Source: a virus. From it: 64,000 nucleotides of DNA. How positions within the stretch are numbered: position 1 is the stretch's first letter; each line of letters starts with the position of its first letter. Made by a program: the position numbers and the translations under genes. The stretch lies in the IMG/VR virus record IMGVR_UViG_3300030118_003002, positions 32,235-96,234 of that record; one strand, 5' to 3'. Shown piece after piece: positions 1 to 9,711 of the stretch. The notes beneath the pieces were generated by a model. It was given only the letters and a program-made list of their open reading frames with translations. It did not search any database and was not told the origin of the DNA.

Positions 1-1
1 T

Positions 2-2863
2 TTTAATCAAATAGACCCCGAAAATATTCCATCTTCGGATAGAGCATTACCTTTCTTTACTTATGCTTCTTATGATTGGGATTTAATAACAGGCGGTTCG
101 GGCTATTGGACAAGTAGCACAAATAACCAAGTGCAAGTCGCTGATTATTCAGGTGCAACATTAACTGCTGATGTTGATTTAACACCATTAAGCCTAAAGG
201 AATTTGATATTATAGTTGACTCTAATGGGCGAATGTTAGGTAGGGTTAGTAGTGTAGGAGGGACAGGAAACAAAGTAATTACATTCAAATCGGATATTAA
301 AAAGACCAACCAAAACGCCTACTTTGTTGGTGATTTGTATAGAATAAAAGCATTAGAAGATGGCGGCTTCCCTACTGAAAATTCCGCTAGAATATTAGGT
401 CGTGGAAAGAAAACTAGTGCGTTTTTTGACAGCCCAATACATATGCTAAAGTCTATTGTAGTAAATGATGTTGATGAATATGGAAAATCAGGTTCTCCTT
501 GGCATGATTACCATAGCCATAGTTTAGACGCAGGTGCAGCAGACCATCACGAATTGAATACAATGCTTCCAATAGCGGTCTTTTTGAATAATGTAAATGA
601 AGACCAAAGCGGAAATCTCGCAGATGCAGATATTATTAGTGGAACGGCTCATACTAAACACCCATTTACTTTATTTGCGAATATGGATAACATGGATGAT
701 AATACCGCTACTGCTACTATTGATGTTGAAAGCGCACTATACAACGGTTTTCTTCCTTTATTTTTAGATGATTTTGATATTGAAAACGGAGGGGGTAAGA
801 AACAAAATCCAGCAGAAAAGGGTATGGTTGGACAACCTATTACTTCCACTACTAAGTATGAAATTGATGGAGGGCTTTCAGCAGGTGATATTGGTCTATT
901 CGGAATGAGAACATTCTTAAATTATGCTCATTTTGAAAATTCACGAAATGCCGGAAACGCTACAACAGGGCAACATAGTTCAGTAAATAAAGAAACGGCT
1001 CAAGGAGTTATGTTAAGTTTCAAACCTAGATTGTATTTTGATGAAACCGCTACGGCTGTCAATGCTGCTGGAAACACATCATTCTATCATTACATTATTG
1101 ATGTTGATGCTAATAAAACAGTAAATCATTTTGATGATTCAGATTCGGATGATTTAGTGGAGTTTTCAGGCGATTGGAAAAATTCCTATACTAAAAAATC
1201 TAGAGTTAATAGAATGAGTCTTAGACACATGAATGACTTAACAGGGTGTTATTTAGTTTCTGAAAAAGGCAAATATCTTGAAGAAGGTGCAGTTGTAACA
1301 AATAGCCTAGAAGTTGCTACTCCAATATCTTTAGATGAAGTTTCTCCTACCACAATAGCCTATGTTGTTTCTCACGAAGTTGAAACTACTAACACTAATT
1401 TAAGACATAATATAATTACCGATAAAGCCCTACCTAACGGGTTTTATAGAATAATGCAACCTAACCATACTTGTTTTTATGACTTTTCACCCAAAGAAAT
1501 AGTGCTTAATACTTTATCTTCAAAATATACAAAGAAAACGGGAGAAAATGCTTGCTATGCTGATATTAATTCTTACATAACAACAGGAGAAAAAGCCCCT
1601 AGACAAGTAGGTAATTTCAATAATACAGGAGGTAATGAAGCCGCATTATCTATGTATGTTGTTGCTGATATTGATAGGCAAAGTAGTAGTTCTAACCATG
1701 TAGTATTAAGAGAAGGAAATCATTTTGAAAGCATTTTAGAAACAAAGGCGCATGATATGTGTGTAGCAGACGGAAATACTCATTTTAGAACTTCAATAGA
1801 ATATATAGATAGCGGATTAGATATAGGGCATACTCTTAAATTTTCAGAAATGAAAGAACAATTAGGTGTAGTTTCTATTTCTGAAGTATTTGATTTGACT
1901 TTGGCTAAGGAACTAGATATAGATTTAGATAGGGCAACAATAGGAAGCACAGTTATTATCGGTAATGAATCGGAAGATTTAATAAATGATTTATTGGAAG
2001 AACAAGGAATTGTGTTCGAAAACACTACTCCAGAATATCCTATATTTGTTGCTCCTAATTATCAAGGGATTGACTTATTTTCAGCAATTAATTATCTATT
2101 AGATAAAAAAGAAAAGGTCATATTTCACGATAATGACAATTTTAAGATAAAAGCAAAAGAAGATTCATTCTTCGATACAGGAGTTTTTGTTAGCGATACT
2201 TCAGATGTTGAGTTATATGACTATGAAAAAAAGGAAGACTTATTTAATTTGAAAAATGAAATTGTAGTGTATGGTGCTAGACACAAAGCAGTTAGAAGCA
2301 ATTTCCAAAGCATAAAAGAAGATGGAAAGAAAACTTTAGAAATATATGATGACAAATTAACAACGCAAGAAGAAGTTAATACCAGAGCAGACCAAGAATT
2401 AGAATTACATACTACTTTGAATGAAAATATAACAATAGAAGTAGGACATAAACATTTATCACAGATAAGAGCAGGGGATTCGTTAGAATTAGAAATACCT
2501 AGAGAAAATATACCTAGAAATAAATACAAAGTAGTTCAAAATGAACATTTATTAACAGGAAATATGAGATTACAGTTAGGAAGATATAGTAAAATTTTAG
2601 AAGATAGATTTGCAGAATTAGCAATTGAGGCTAGAGAAATAAGAAGTTCTATTAGAGAAAAAAGATTTGATGAAAGTAGCGTAGGTTTTGTTGACAATAC
2701 TAAGGTTAAAATTAAACCTATCCGATTCATTATTAGAGAGAGAAGTAGCAGTGGTGGTGCAGTGTTAGGTTTTGGAACACATCTAAATACCAACACCCGA
2801 CCACTAGGACATGAGGATGGACAAGGCGTTACTCACACAATATTATTGGAGGAAGAGTTTTGA
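2..2863 (+). CDS. Tail baseplate hub-like protein (5' end outside window)
   Basis: The reading frame is open from base 2, so the true start lies upstream and the GTG at 131 is internal. More than 950 residues are visible. The last third has the look of tail hub/late-control (gp27/gpD-like) proteins: an acidic stretch, 'NEIVVYGARHKAV', then a helix rich in 'TTQEEVNTRADQELEL', then 'RAGDSLELEIP' and 'LQLGRYSK'. This is the usual order at the C-terminus of tail-associated hub proteins. The N-terminal two thirds are rich in Asp and Asn and were not recognised; they may be an insertion or virion decoration. The stop overlaps the next gene by TTGA. The family assignment is by pattern only. Confidence 0.55.
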   Translation, partial: FNQIDPENIPSSDRALPFFTYASYDWDLITGGSGYWTSSTNNQVQVADYSGATLTADVDLTPLSLKEFDIIVDSNGRMLGRVSSVGGTGNKVITFKSDIKKTNQNAYFVGDLYRIKALEDGGFPTENSARILGRGKKTSAFFDSPIHMLKSIVVNDVDEYGKSGSPWHDYHSHSLDAGAADHHELNTMLPIAVFLNNVNEDQSGNLADADIISGTAHTKHPFTLFANMDNMDDNTATATIDVESALYNGFLPLFLDDFDIENGGGKKQNPAEKGMVGQPITSTTKYEIDGGLSAGDIGLFGMRTFLNYAHFENSRNAGNATTGQHSSVNKETAQGVMLSFKPRLYFDETATAVNAAGNTSFYHYIIDVDANKTVNHFDDSDSDDLVEFSGDWKNSYTKKSRVNRMSLRHMNDLTGCYLVSEKGKYLEEGAVVTNSLEVATPISLDEVSPTTIAYVVSHEVETTNTNLRHNIITDKALPNGFYRIMQPNHTCFYDFSPKEIVLNTLSSKYTKKTGENACYADINSYITTGEKAPRQVGNFNNTGGNEAALSMYVVADIDRQSSSSNHVVLREGNHFESILETKAHDMCVADGNTHFRTSIEYIDSGLDIGHTLKFSEMKEQLGVVSISEVFDLTLAKELDIDLDRATIGSTVIIGNESEDLINDLLEEQGIVFENTTPEYPIFVAPNYQGIDLFSAINYLLDKKEKVIFHDNDNFKIKAKEDSFFDTGVFVSDTSDVELYDYEKKEDLFNLKNEIVVYGARHKAVRSNFQSIKEDGKKTLEIYDDKLTTQEEVNTRADQELELHTTLNENITIEVGHKHLSQIRAGDSLELEIPRENIPRNKYKVVQNEHLLTGNMRLQLGRYSKILEDRFAELAIEAREIRSSIREKRFDESSVGFVDNTKVKIKPIRFIIRERSSSGGAVLGFGTHLNTNTRPLGHEDGQGVTHTILLEEEF

Positions 2864-3213
2864 TAACAAATAAATTCAAATCATTAATGGCAGACCAATT
2901 AGTTACACTACTAAGTAATGCTAGAATAGGGCAGGGTGGTAATTCAACAAGCCCTGCCGCAACGGATTTAGATGTTGATATAGAGGCGGCTGATGGAGCA
3001 TATACTAAATCAGCAATTAAATCCGGTGAAAATACTGTTGAGTATAGTTTAAGAATAGCAGGTTCTAATACTAATTTAACAGGTAAAAGTATTAGAGAAG
3101 CAGCCTTTTTCGATTCAAATGATAATATGTTGGCTAGATTAAATTTTAATGCAATCGGGCCAATATCAAATACTAGTGATTTAGAAATATTTTTTATATT
3201 AGAGGTGGAATGA
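2860..3213 (+). CDS. Small tail/baseplate-associated protein
   Basis: 117 residues starting at TTG, which overlaps the previous stop (TTGA) and follows a GGAGGAAG ribosome site. The C-terminal half ('REAAFFDSNDNMLARLNFNAIGPIS', followed by an alternating hydrophobic strand) matches a pattern common in proteins next to tail fibres, where a beta-sandwich ends in a conserved 'IGPxxx' turn. It lies between the hub-like gene and the fibre gene, so it probably connects or caps the fibre. Function is inferred from position and pattern. Confidence 0.5.
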   Translation: MITNKFKSLMADQLVTLLSNARIGQGGNSTSPAATDLDVDIEAADGAYTKSAIKSGENTVEYSLRIAGSNTNLTGKSIREAAFFDSNDNMLARLNFNAIGPISNTSDLEIFFILEVE

Positions 3214-3214
3214 A

Positions 3215-5689
3215 ATGGCAATAGAAAACCCGCACCATTATAGCACTACATCAGGAGTAACTACAACAACGCAAATATCTGACGATATTGATTATCCGCA
3301 TTCTGGATTAATCAAAGCATTAAGTCAAGGTATTAGAGGAAACTATGCTATTAAGGGAAGTGCTACTGATTTTGATATTACATTAACTTCTAGCACTTAT
3401 ACACAAATAGCAGTAACAACAGGTAAAGCATATAGGGATGGTAAATTAGTTACAATAACACAATTAAGTGCTACTAATTTAACAGGTGTCCATGCAACAG
3501 AAGATGTTTACCAATTGTTAGTTGCTCAAGCAAATAATACAATGACATTAAGAGGTTCTAATTCAGTTACTAACAGAATACCAGATTTAACAGATGGCGA
3601 TATTCCTATTGCAGTGATTAAATTAGTTGCAGGTTCGGCTCAAGGTTCTAATGCTACTACTGATAGATTAGTGCAATTTTTAACTACAAGTAAAGTTAGT
3701 AATGATTTAAGCATTGGCTATGATAATTCGGGATATACTGAAATGTCTAAAATAAGTGCTGCTTCTGGCGGAACAACCGTTGAAGTCCCTACTGCTGGTG
3801 GAGATTTTATTATTGATAATACAGATGCGGATAAAAAAATTGTAGCGAGATTAGGAAGCGATACTTCCGCTACTGCTTTTGAAGTTAGAAATAATTCTGA
3901 TGCGGCTAAATTAACCGTTGGTGGAGATGGATTAGTAGCCACTGCTGGTAACATTAAAGTCGGTGGAAATGTAATTCAAGCATCTGACGGTGGTTCAACA
4001 ATTACAATGGACACTTCTGATAATGTGACTATTGGTGGTGGATTAACCACTACAACCACTGCTACTGTTGGAACTGATTTAACAGTTACAGGTGGAGATA
4101 TTAATTTAGGTAACGGGCAAGATGGAACAATAAATGTTAATGCTCTTGGTGCAGGTAATAATGCTAGAAACTTAACAATAACAAGCGGTAATGTTACTGC
4201 TGGTTCGGGAACTGCTGATAGAACAGGTGGTGATTTAACTTTATCTTCCGGTGCTGGTTCGGGAACAGGGACTTCATCAATGATATTCAAAACTGCAATA
4301 GCAGGTTCTAGCGGAACTTCTGCTACAACGCCAGCAGAAAGAATGAGAATACATACTAATGGTAATGTTGGTATTGGAACTGCTTCTCCTTCTGCGGAAT
4401 TACATATTGAAGCGGCTTCTAATCCTACATTAAGAATACAAGAAACAGGGCAAACAGGCTATTTAGAATCCACTTCGGTAGTTGATTCACAAGCAAGAAT
4501 AAAAGCAATTAATAATACTGCATCTGAACCTGTAACATTGGATATAAGCCCTGTTACGGCTTCAACAGGAACAGAACAAAATATAAGAGTATTTAGAGAT
4601 TCAGATGCAGCAGTTGATGGTAATTTTAGAATTCTTAGAGTCGGAACTACTGATTCTGTTGTTCATGTTTATTCTGATAAAGATGGAACGGCACATACTA
4701 TGACAGTGAACGGTGCAACAACAATTGAAACTGATTTGAAATTAAGCACTTCTTCTGATAATGCAATTATCGAAAATGTAACTCAAGATAAAGATATTAT
4801 ATTTCAAGTAAATGATGGGGGTTCTGCAAATACAGAAGTAATGAGAATTGATGGTTCGACTTCAAGCGTAGGTATTGGCGAAACTTCTCCCGATGCACCA
4901 CTTCATGTTACGCACTCAGGAACTACTAATTCAATGATTATTGAGTCAACAGACGGTAGTGCTACTTCTGCACCTGACTTAGTTTTGTATAGAAATAGTT
5001 CAACCGAGGCTGATAATGATGTATTAGGCGTTATAATTTTTAGAGGTAATGATTCTAACTCCGAAGAAGATTATGCGGCAATACAAACACAAGCAGCAGA
5101 TGTTACCGATGGTTCAACGGATGCAAGAATGAAGGTTTATCTTAAAAAGGGCGGGACTAGTAGCAATCATTCTTTTGAATTAGTAGGTCAAACACTTGGA
5201 ATTAGGGAAACTAGTTCTGTTGATTCTTTACAAGCCAATGCGGGACACGGCAGAATATGGGTAAAAAATGATAATCCTAATCATTTATATTTTACAAACG
5301 ATGCCGATGATGATATTAAACTATCAGAAGAAATTATTATTATTTCATTATCAGATGAAACAACTGCTTTGTCAACAGGAACAGGAAAAGCCTCTTTCCA
5401 TATGCCTTTTGCTATGGATTTAACCGCAGTTAAAGCATCTGTAAATACTGCATCAGCAGGTCAGACAATAACTGTTGATATTAACGAAGGCGGTTCAACA
5501 ATATTAAGCACTAAATTAACAATAGATGCGGGAGAAAAAACATCTTCAACTGCTGCTACGGCTGCGGTAATTAGCGATGCGGCTTTAGCCGATAATGCAG
5601 AAATTACTTTTGATATAGACCAAGTGGGAAGTTCTGGTAATGAAGGAAAAGGGCTTAAAGTTACATTGTATGGATATAGGACTTCGTGA
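3215..5689 (+). CDS. Long tail fibre/adhesin
   Basis: 824 residues, very rich in Thr, Ser, Gly and Asn, with alternating beta strands and a 'NGNVGIGTASPSAELHI' turn repeated in weaker form ('SSVGIGETSPDAPLHV'). This GIGTxSPxxxLHV motif is typical of trimeric tail fibres and spikes. The N-terminal 200 residues ('DVYQLLVAQANN', 'DGDIPIAVIKL') resemble fibre attachment domains; the last 120 residues form a separate beta-rich tip. It starts at ATG 3215 after AGGTGG and follows the small tail gene with a 1-base gap. Its likely role is host recognition. No chaperone/peptidase domain is obvious at the C-terminus. Confidence 0.75.
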   Translation: MAIENPHHYSTTSGVTTTTQISDDIDYPHSGLIKALSQGIRGNYAIKGSATDFDITLTSSTYTQIAVTTGKAYRDGKLVTITQLSATNLTGVHATEDVYQLLVAQANNTMTLRGSNSVTNRIPDLTDGDIPIAVIKLVAGSAQGSNATTDRLVQFLTTSKVSNDLSIGYDNSGYTEMSKISAASGGTTVEVPTAGGDFIIDNTDADKKIVARLGSDTSATAFEVRNNSDAAKLTVGGDGLVATAGNIKVGGNVIQASDGGSTITMDTSDNVTIGGGLTTTTTATVGTDLTVTGGDINLGNGQDGTINVNALGAGNNARNLTITSGNVTAGSGTADRTGGDLTLSSGAGSGTGTSSMIFKTAIAGSSGTSATTPAERMRIHTNGNVGIGTASPSAELHIEAASNPTLRIQETGQTGYLESTSVVDSQARIKAINNTASEPVTLDISPVTASTGTEQNIRVFRDSDAAVDGNFRILRVGTTDSVVHVYSDKDGTAHTMTVNGATTIETDLKLSTSSDNAIIENVTQDKDIIFQVNDGGSANTEVMRIDGSTSSVGIGETSPDAPLHVTHSGTTNSMIIESTDGSATSAPDLVLYRNSSTEADNDVLGVIIFRGNDSNSEEDYAAIQTQAADVTDGSTDARMKVYLKKGGTSSNHSFELVGQTLGIRETSSVDSLQANAGHGRIWVKNDNPNHLYFTNDADDDIKLSEEIIIISLSDETTALSTGTGKASFHMPFAMDLTAVKASVNTASAGQTITVDINEGGSTILSTKLTIDAGEKTSSTAATAAVISDAALADNAEITFDIDQVGSSGNEGKGLKVTLYGYRTS

Positions 5690-5693
5690 TAAA

Positions 5694-6116
5694 ATGGGAG
5701 TAATAATAATTAATTCTTATACAGGAGGAGGTTCAGCCCCTTTAGCGGTTTCTATTGATGAAGGTTCTATACAAGAATTAGCGGTAAATCCAGCACCAGC
5801 GACAGGTAGCCAAACTTCATTTACAACGGCTCAAGGAGATTTAAGTGCTACGGCAGTTGCAACAGGAGGAAGTGGAGTTTATACTTATACTTGGTCTGTT
5901 CTAAGAAAAGTCCTTGACACTTCCGGAAGTGGTTTTTCAGTTAATTCAACAGGAACTACAAATGCTGCAACATGGAATACTTTAACAATTGATGGTGTAA
6001 GACCCGCATCAGCAGGTGTTTTTGATGCAGTATTTGAAATTCAGTGTGTAGTGAATGATGGTTCTAGTAATGCTGCCGTTGTTAGAGACTTTATAGTTGT
6101 TGGAGAAGCATTGTGA
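5694..6116 (+). CDS. Ig/PKD-like virion surface protein
   Basis: About 140 residues with a single beta-sandwich: 'LSATAVATGGSGVYTYTWSV' followed by 'FEIQCVVNDGSSNAAVVRDFIVV', the alternation seen in PKD/Ig-like domains. I chose ATG 5694, just after the fibre stop, because the in-frame ATG at 5640 lies deep inside the fibre gene. It is the last gene of the tail module and is followed by a terminator. It probably decorates the fibre or virion surface. Confidence 0.6.
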   Translation: MGVIIINSYTGGGSAPLAVSIDEGSIQELAVNPAPATGSQTSFTTAQGDLSATAVATGGSGVYTYTWSVLRKVLDTSGSGFSVNSTGTTNAATWNTLTIDGVRPASAGVFDAVFEIQCVVNDGSSNAAVVRDFIVVGEAL

Positions 6117-6141
6117 ATACTCCAATTTAGAGTATTTTTTC
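6116..6141 (+). terminator. Terminator of the tail module
   Basis: A 7-bp stem AATACTC/GAGTATT with a 7-base loop starts at the last base of the stop codon and is followed by a run of T. Confidence 0.7.
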
Positions 6142-6156
6142 AAGAAAAAAAATGAC

Positions 6157-6198
6157 AAAAAAAATGGGGGAAGTAGCCTATTAAAGACTACCTCCCCC
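6157..6198 (-). terminator. Terminator of the minus-strand early block
   Basis: GGGGGAAGTAG (6166-6176) pairs with CTACCTCCCCC (6188-6198), 11 bp with one mismatch. On the minus strand it is followed by eight T. It overlaps the end of the last minus gene. With the plus terminator it separates the converging tail and early transcripts. Confidence 0.7.
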
Positions 6199-6339
6199 TT
6201 TAGTTTTGTTAGACCAAATGCCGCCACATTCTCGGCATTCCCACAATTTAATTTTATCATTAGAACCTATGTAAAATCCTAATATACGCTTCGCTAATGT
6301 AGGCGTATTACAATACTTACAAGTTTGCTTTAAACTCAT
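6181..6339 (-). CDS. 52-residue zinc-ribbon protein
   Basis: MSLKQTCKYCN... with CxxC near residues 7-10 and a second CxxC in 'WECRECGGIW'. The two knuckles make a small zinc ribbon of the kind found in DNA- or RNA-binding virus proteins. ATG overlaps the upstream stop (ATGA) and follows GGTGA. It is the last gene of the long minus-strand block. Partner and function unknown. Confidence 0.65.
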   Translation of the reverse strand: MSLKQTCKYCNTPTLAKRILGFYIGSNDKIKLWECRECGGIWSNKTKGGGSL

Positions 6340-6491
6340 TTATTGTTGTCACCTTCTTTTTCTCCTACTAATCTTCTCATATACTCTTCAACACTTTGGT
6401 CTGTAATATTATTACCACCAAAAGCAGCAAAGAACAATAATGTGATGACTACTAGGAAAATAAGTAGGCCAAACCATTCTGCTGTTGACAT
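6336..6491 (-). CDS. 51-residue single-span membrane protein
   Basis: MSTAEWFGLLIF... has a hydrophobic segment at about residues 6-24 followed by a charged tail ('VEEYMRRLVGEKEGD'). The start overlaps the upstream exonuclease stop (TAATG) and the stop overlaps the zinc-ribbon start (ATGA). The topology suggests a short N-terminal anchor with a cytoplasmic or external acidic tail. Small membrane proteins near the end of viral operons can be holin-like or host-takeover factors; nothing here decides which. Confidence 0.6.
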   Translation of the reverse strand: MSTAEWFGLLIFLVVITLLFFAAFGGNNITDQSVEEYMRRLVGEKEGDNNK

Positions 6492-7084
6492 TACCATTCC
6501 ACTCCTAATTCCACAAATTCTTCTTTTTCAATAGAAAACGCTTTAACAATACCATTATCCTGTCCATACTTCCAAAGGTCATATACTAATTGAGTATCTT
6601 TCATGCAATACTCAACGACTTCATCGTATCTTCCCATTTTCCATAATTTAGGTGCATCAGCACTTTCCATTAGTTTAGCATCATCTAAAGAACATTTTAC
6701 AAGGTTCTTTAATTGTATTCTTTCACCGTGTTCTTTGAGAATATATTTACTTGTATCAATATATTTTTCTTCATTTAGATATTTATGAATGCAATAAATA
6801 TCCATAGAGTCTCTAAGAATAGGTAAATCAAAGGCCACTATATTATGACCTAGCACACTTCCTCCTTTTTGCAAATGATTATCTAAATCATATTTTAATT
6901 CAGAAAGAGGTTTAATTACATGACCAGACTTAGCAAAAGAATCAACAGGTTCATCAACATAAACAGTGCCATTTGAACCATCCCAAGTGGCAACAGTTGA
7001 TACTTGAAACATGTGGGTATTACCAAACCCACCTATGTCATGTGACATATTCTTTGTTTCAATATCTAACGCTAATACAGACAT
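6491..7084 (-). CDS. DEDDy-type 3'-5' exonuclease
   Basis: About 197 residues of RNase H-like exonuclease fold. Exo I is 'LALDIET' near the N-terminus, Exo II is 'LGHNIVAFDLPIL', and Exo III is 'EYCMKDTQLVYDLW' with the YxxxD spacing of the DEDDy subgroup. All four acidic residues are present, so it should be active on DNA or RNA 3' ends. ATG 7084 follows GAGTGA; a GTG at 7093 is possible. PolB in this genome keeps its own exonuclease domain, so this is an additional nuclease for repair, recombination or host DNA breakdown. Confidence 0.8.
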   Translation of the reverse strand: MSVLALDIETKNMSHDIGGFGNTHMFQVSTVATWDGSNGTVYVDEPVDSFAKSGHVIKPLSELKYDLDNHLQKGGSVLGHNIVAFDLPILRDSMDIYCIHKYLNEEKYIDTSKYILKEHGERIQLKNLVKCSLDDAKLMESADAPKLWKMGRYDEVVEYCMKDTQLVYDLWKYGQDNGIVKAFSIEKEEFVELGVEW

Positions 7085-7089
7085 TATAA

Positions 7090-7320
7090 TCACTCAGAAC
7101 CATTAGACCACAGTTTAGAAATCTTCTTTGCTTCTGCATCTTCAACAGGTTCATTGTCGCCAATTCTTCTTTTTAGAAACGCAACAATGTTTGTCCCTGC
7201 AATACTTAGCATAGAACAGCATTCCCAGCCTTCATCTCCATATGTGTCTAAAGTCTCAATAATTACTTTTGGCCCTTTAGTTACATCAAACACTACATAT
7301 TGGTTTTCCCATTTTGTCAT
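7090..7320 (-). CDS. DUF4177-like small protein
   Basis: 76 residues: 'QYVVFDVTKG', then 'LDTYGDEGWECCSMLSIAGTN' and 'VAFLKRR'. The order strand, helix with 'GxEGWE', strand, strand ending in KRR is the DUF4177 pattern. Function of that family is unknown. It overlaps the upstream helicase-like gene by four bases and sits just before the exonuclease. Confidence 0.55.
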   Translation of the reverse strand: MTKWENQYVVFDVTKGPKVIIETLDTYGDEGWECCSMLSIAGTNIVAFLKRRIGDNEPVEDAEAKKISKLWSNGSE

Positions 7321-8855
7321 TTTTTACCCTCCTTTAATCTAATAAATACAGACCTTCCCATTTTATCTGTTTCAAAGTGATGTTCATTCTGATTCCACAA
7401 TTCATATATTCTAGCCTTTTTAAGACCTACTTTATTCATAAGAGTATCAAGGAATAGTTTTTTACTAACATAACCTTCTTCATCTTTATCCATTTCTGTG
7501 AATACTTTAATAAATTGAGGTTCTTGTGCTTTTTCAGCCATGCCCCTTCGCCTTACTCTTAGGCTTCGTTCTAACCAATCCACAAGTGTCATATAACATT
7601 GTCGCACGATGGTAGCGGCTTGACGGACATTATAGCCGGTCACTAGGAAACGGTCTTGTTCTTTAGCAATAGACCGGCTTTGCGCTACGCTACAAAGAAC
7701 AGACATTTTAATTAGAATTTTAAGCAAACGGGTAGTAAAATTAGATGCAATCTTTCTAACTTCGGGTGAAGCAGATTGAATATACAATTCCATACCTTCG
7801 TATTCTAATTCTAATACATCATTAAATTCAGGTGAAAACTTCATAACTTTAAGCCCGTTTTTATCCACAGACTCCCATCTTTCTTTTACCATACAATATA
7901 TCTTAAAGAACGCATTTGCGTGTTTTTCAATTGGCATGTCTGTATTCATAATTTTACCAGCATATGATATTTGCTTTCTTCTCATTTTATCTTGAATAAA
8001 GTGAGGAACATCCCAAATAAACAGAAGCATTCTTTGAAGAACACCTTTTTCTGTCATTACTGATTCTAATTCATGTGGTGGATAAGTCATAGCCAAAACA
8101 GAACGCTCGCAAAAACACATCATTGTATCGCCTTCTTTCAACTTTTTAGATACAACCCAATTTTCACCGTGTAATGTATTCATAAAAGTATTAAGCATTA
8201 CAATAGCATCTTGTTTATGCTGGCTTTCCTTAAACACACCAGAATATTCGAATTCATCCCAATGCGCTAAACCACTACCTTCTAATTCACCTGCAACTCT
8301 TTTTTGTCTAAACTCACCCTTAGTTTCGCTATCTTCTTCTCTATCTAACTCTTCTTTGTAATGCCCAATTAATGCAGCATCGGTATAAAGAGTGGTTGAA
8401 AAGACATTAAAATTCTTAGGTTTCTTAGGCACAAAATCACCTTCGTATTCAGCAGGTATCAATTCTGCTAAAGGGTGGCTATTAGTGTCATTAATCTGCT
8501 TAAATACTCTATTAGCAACAGGGCCAACAAAATTGTATAATGTTGATTTACCCGTTCCAGAAGTTTGAATTTGACAGAAATGAACTCTTGAATCTTCAAT
8601 ACTGAAACCATTAGGAATACTAATATAATCTTTACATATTTGCCCTAAGATTACAAAGTAGCAAATTGCCGCAGGTATTTCATTATAATGCGCTACATTA
8701 GTAGCATCTTTTTGAAACTCTTGAACAATTGCAGGTAATTGACCCGCAAAGAACTTTGTATTTTCTTCATACTGTTCCATGTATTTTTCTTCATTTTCGC
8801 CTTCATACATCAAGGCAGTTTTAACATCTTCAATTTTAATTATTTCATCATTCAT
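7317..8855 (-). CDS. AAA+ replicative helicase-like ATPase
   Basis: 512 residues. Walker A is 'QTSGTGKSTLYNF' near residue 95 and Walker B is 'LAHWDEFEYSG', whose DEF core recalls the MCM Walker B (IDEFDK). A likely sensor/arginine region 'LQRMLLFIWDVP' follows. The last 60 residues ('EEGYVSKKLFLDTLMNKVGLKKARIYELWN') look like a winged helix, as at the end of MCM. In its setting between primase, nuclease and polymerase genes it is the best candidate for the replicative helicase. It could also be a DUF3987-like primase-helicase partner. Confidence 0.6.
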   Translation of the reverse strand: MNDEIIKIEDVKTALMYEGENEEKYMEQYEENTKFFAGQLPAIVQEFQKDATNVAHYNEIPAAICYFVILGQICKDYISIPNGFSIEDSRVHFCQIQTSGTGKSTLYNFVGPVANRVFKQINDTNSHPLAELIPAEYEGDFVPKKPKNFNVFSTTLYTDAALIGHYKEELDREEDSETKGEFRQKRVAGELEGSGLAHWDEFEYSGVFKESQHKQDAIVMLNTFMNTLHGENWVVSKKLKEGDTMMCFCERSVLAMTYPPHELESVMTEKGVLQRMLLFIWDVPHFIQDKMRRKQISYAGKIMNTDMPIEKHANAFFKIYCMVKERWESVDKNGLKVMKFSPEFNDVLELEYEGMELYIQSASPEVRKIASNFTTRLLKILIKMSVLCSVAQSRSIAKEQDRFLVTGYNVRQAATIVRQCYMTLVDWLERSLRVRRRGMAEKAQEPQFIKVFTEMDKDEEGYVSKKLFLDTLMNKVGLKKARIYELWNQNEHHFETDKMGRSVFIRLKEGKK

Positions 8856-9547
8856 ATTTTCACCTTATCTTCACTGTTTAATGTGTCTAAAATTCTTTTA
8901 GCAGTTTTTTCTCCTATACCATCCATGTGACACAATTCATGGACAGACTGCTCTCCTATTTCCATAATACAACCATACTCTTTAATTAGAGCCTTTGCTT
9001 TTTTATAGGAAACACCTTTAATGCTTGTTAAAACATCTAATCTTAAATCATCGGTAGTGATTCTTTTGAATACTTCCGGCCTAATTACATCTCTAATAAT
9101 AGGTTTCATTTTACAAATAGCGGATATAATTAATGCCGCTTCTTCTTCAGAAGAAACCCAAAAAGCCTTTACATCAGTATCTAATGTAATTCTTCCTATT
9201 GCTCCTAGAAATTTATTATTTAACATTATTGTTCTAGCAGGTTCTTGAATCTTAGATTTTGTATGCCTTTTAACATTATAAATCGCTTCATCTAAAGAAC
9301 CATAAATAATGACTATATTTGTTTTGTAGTGTCTATCCATATTATCTATCTGAGTCCATATTCTTTTATTCATTACTGAACCTAAAAAATCTGTTGATGA
9401 TTTTGCTTCAAAACAAACATCATCAAAAACATAGTCTCCAATCTCAAGCCACTTTTTTTCTGTTTTGATTCCTAAACTCCTACATTTAGTCTCAACTAAA
9501 TGCACTAATTTAGAACCTTGTCTTTCTCGACTATCTATTATCAACAT
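8852..9547 (-). CDS. ERCC4/XPF-type structure-specific nuclease
   Basis: 231 residues. The N-terminal nuclease domain has 'IIDSRERQGSK', 'WLEIGDYVFDDVCFEAKSS' and 'DFLGSVMNKRIWTQI', the GDxn-ERKxxxD-type active-site layout of XPF nucleases. The C-terminus has two helix-hairpin-helix motifs ('TSIKGVSYKKAKALI', 'MDGIGEKTAKRIL'). Such enzymes cut flaps, forks and branched DNA in repair and recombination. ATG 9547 is chosen over an upstream TTG because GGAAGG lies at the right distance. It overlaps the upstream small gene by 17 bases. Confidence 0.88.
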   Translation of the reverse strand: MLIIDSRERQGSKLVHLVETKCRSLGIKTEKKWLEIGDYVFDDVCFEAKSSTDFLGSVMNKRIWTQIDNMDRHYKTNIVIIYGSLDEAIYNVKRHTKSKIQEPARTIMLNNKFLGAIGRITLDTDVKAFWVSSEEEAALIISAICKMKPIIRDVIRPEVFKRITTDDLRLDVLTSIKGVSYKKAKALIKEYGCIMEIGEQSVHELCHMDGIGEKTAKRILDTLNSEDKVKI

Positions 9548-9710
9548 AATTAACAACCTTCCTTATTTCTTCCATACATTCTTTAGCGATATAATATCTT
9601 TGTTTATAAGAATTAATAGTCTGTTTTCTATAATATTTAGAAATCTCTAAATCGTAAATATCAATGTATAATTTAATTTGCTCAAATGTTTTTTGAATAT
9701 CTTCTTTCAT
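9531..9710 (-). CDS. 59-residue helical protein, unknown
   Basis: MKEDIQKTFEQIKLYID... is entirely charged/aromatic helix with many Tyr and Lys. ATG 9710 follows AGGTGA seven bases upstream. It lies between primase and the ERCC4 nuclease and overlaps both, so it is probably co-translated with them. Not recognised. Confidence 0.55.
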   Translation of the reverse strand: MKEDIQKTFEQIKLYIDIYDLEISKYYRKQTINSYKQRYYIAKECMEEIRKVVNYVDNR

Positions 9711-9711
9711 A

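Noticed and set aside
131-133. GTG as start of the first gene
   Set aside because: The frame is open to the window edge with similar composition, so the gene is cut by the window.
649-849. Open frames on the opposite strand of the tail hub-like gene
   Set aside because: They shadow the real gene, have no ribosome site and encode low-complexity hydrophobic sequence.
5640-5693. Earlier ATG for the Ig-like gene
   Set aside because: It would overlap the fibre gene by 50 bases; ATG 5694 fits the usual spacing.
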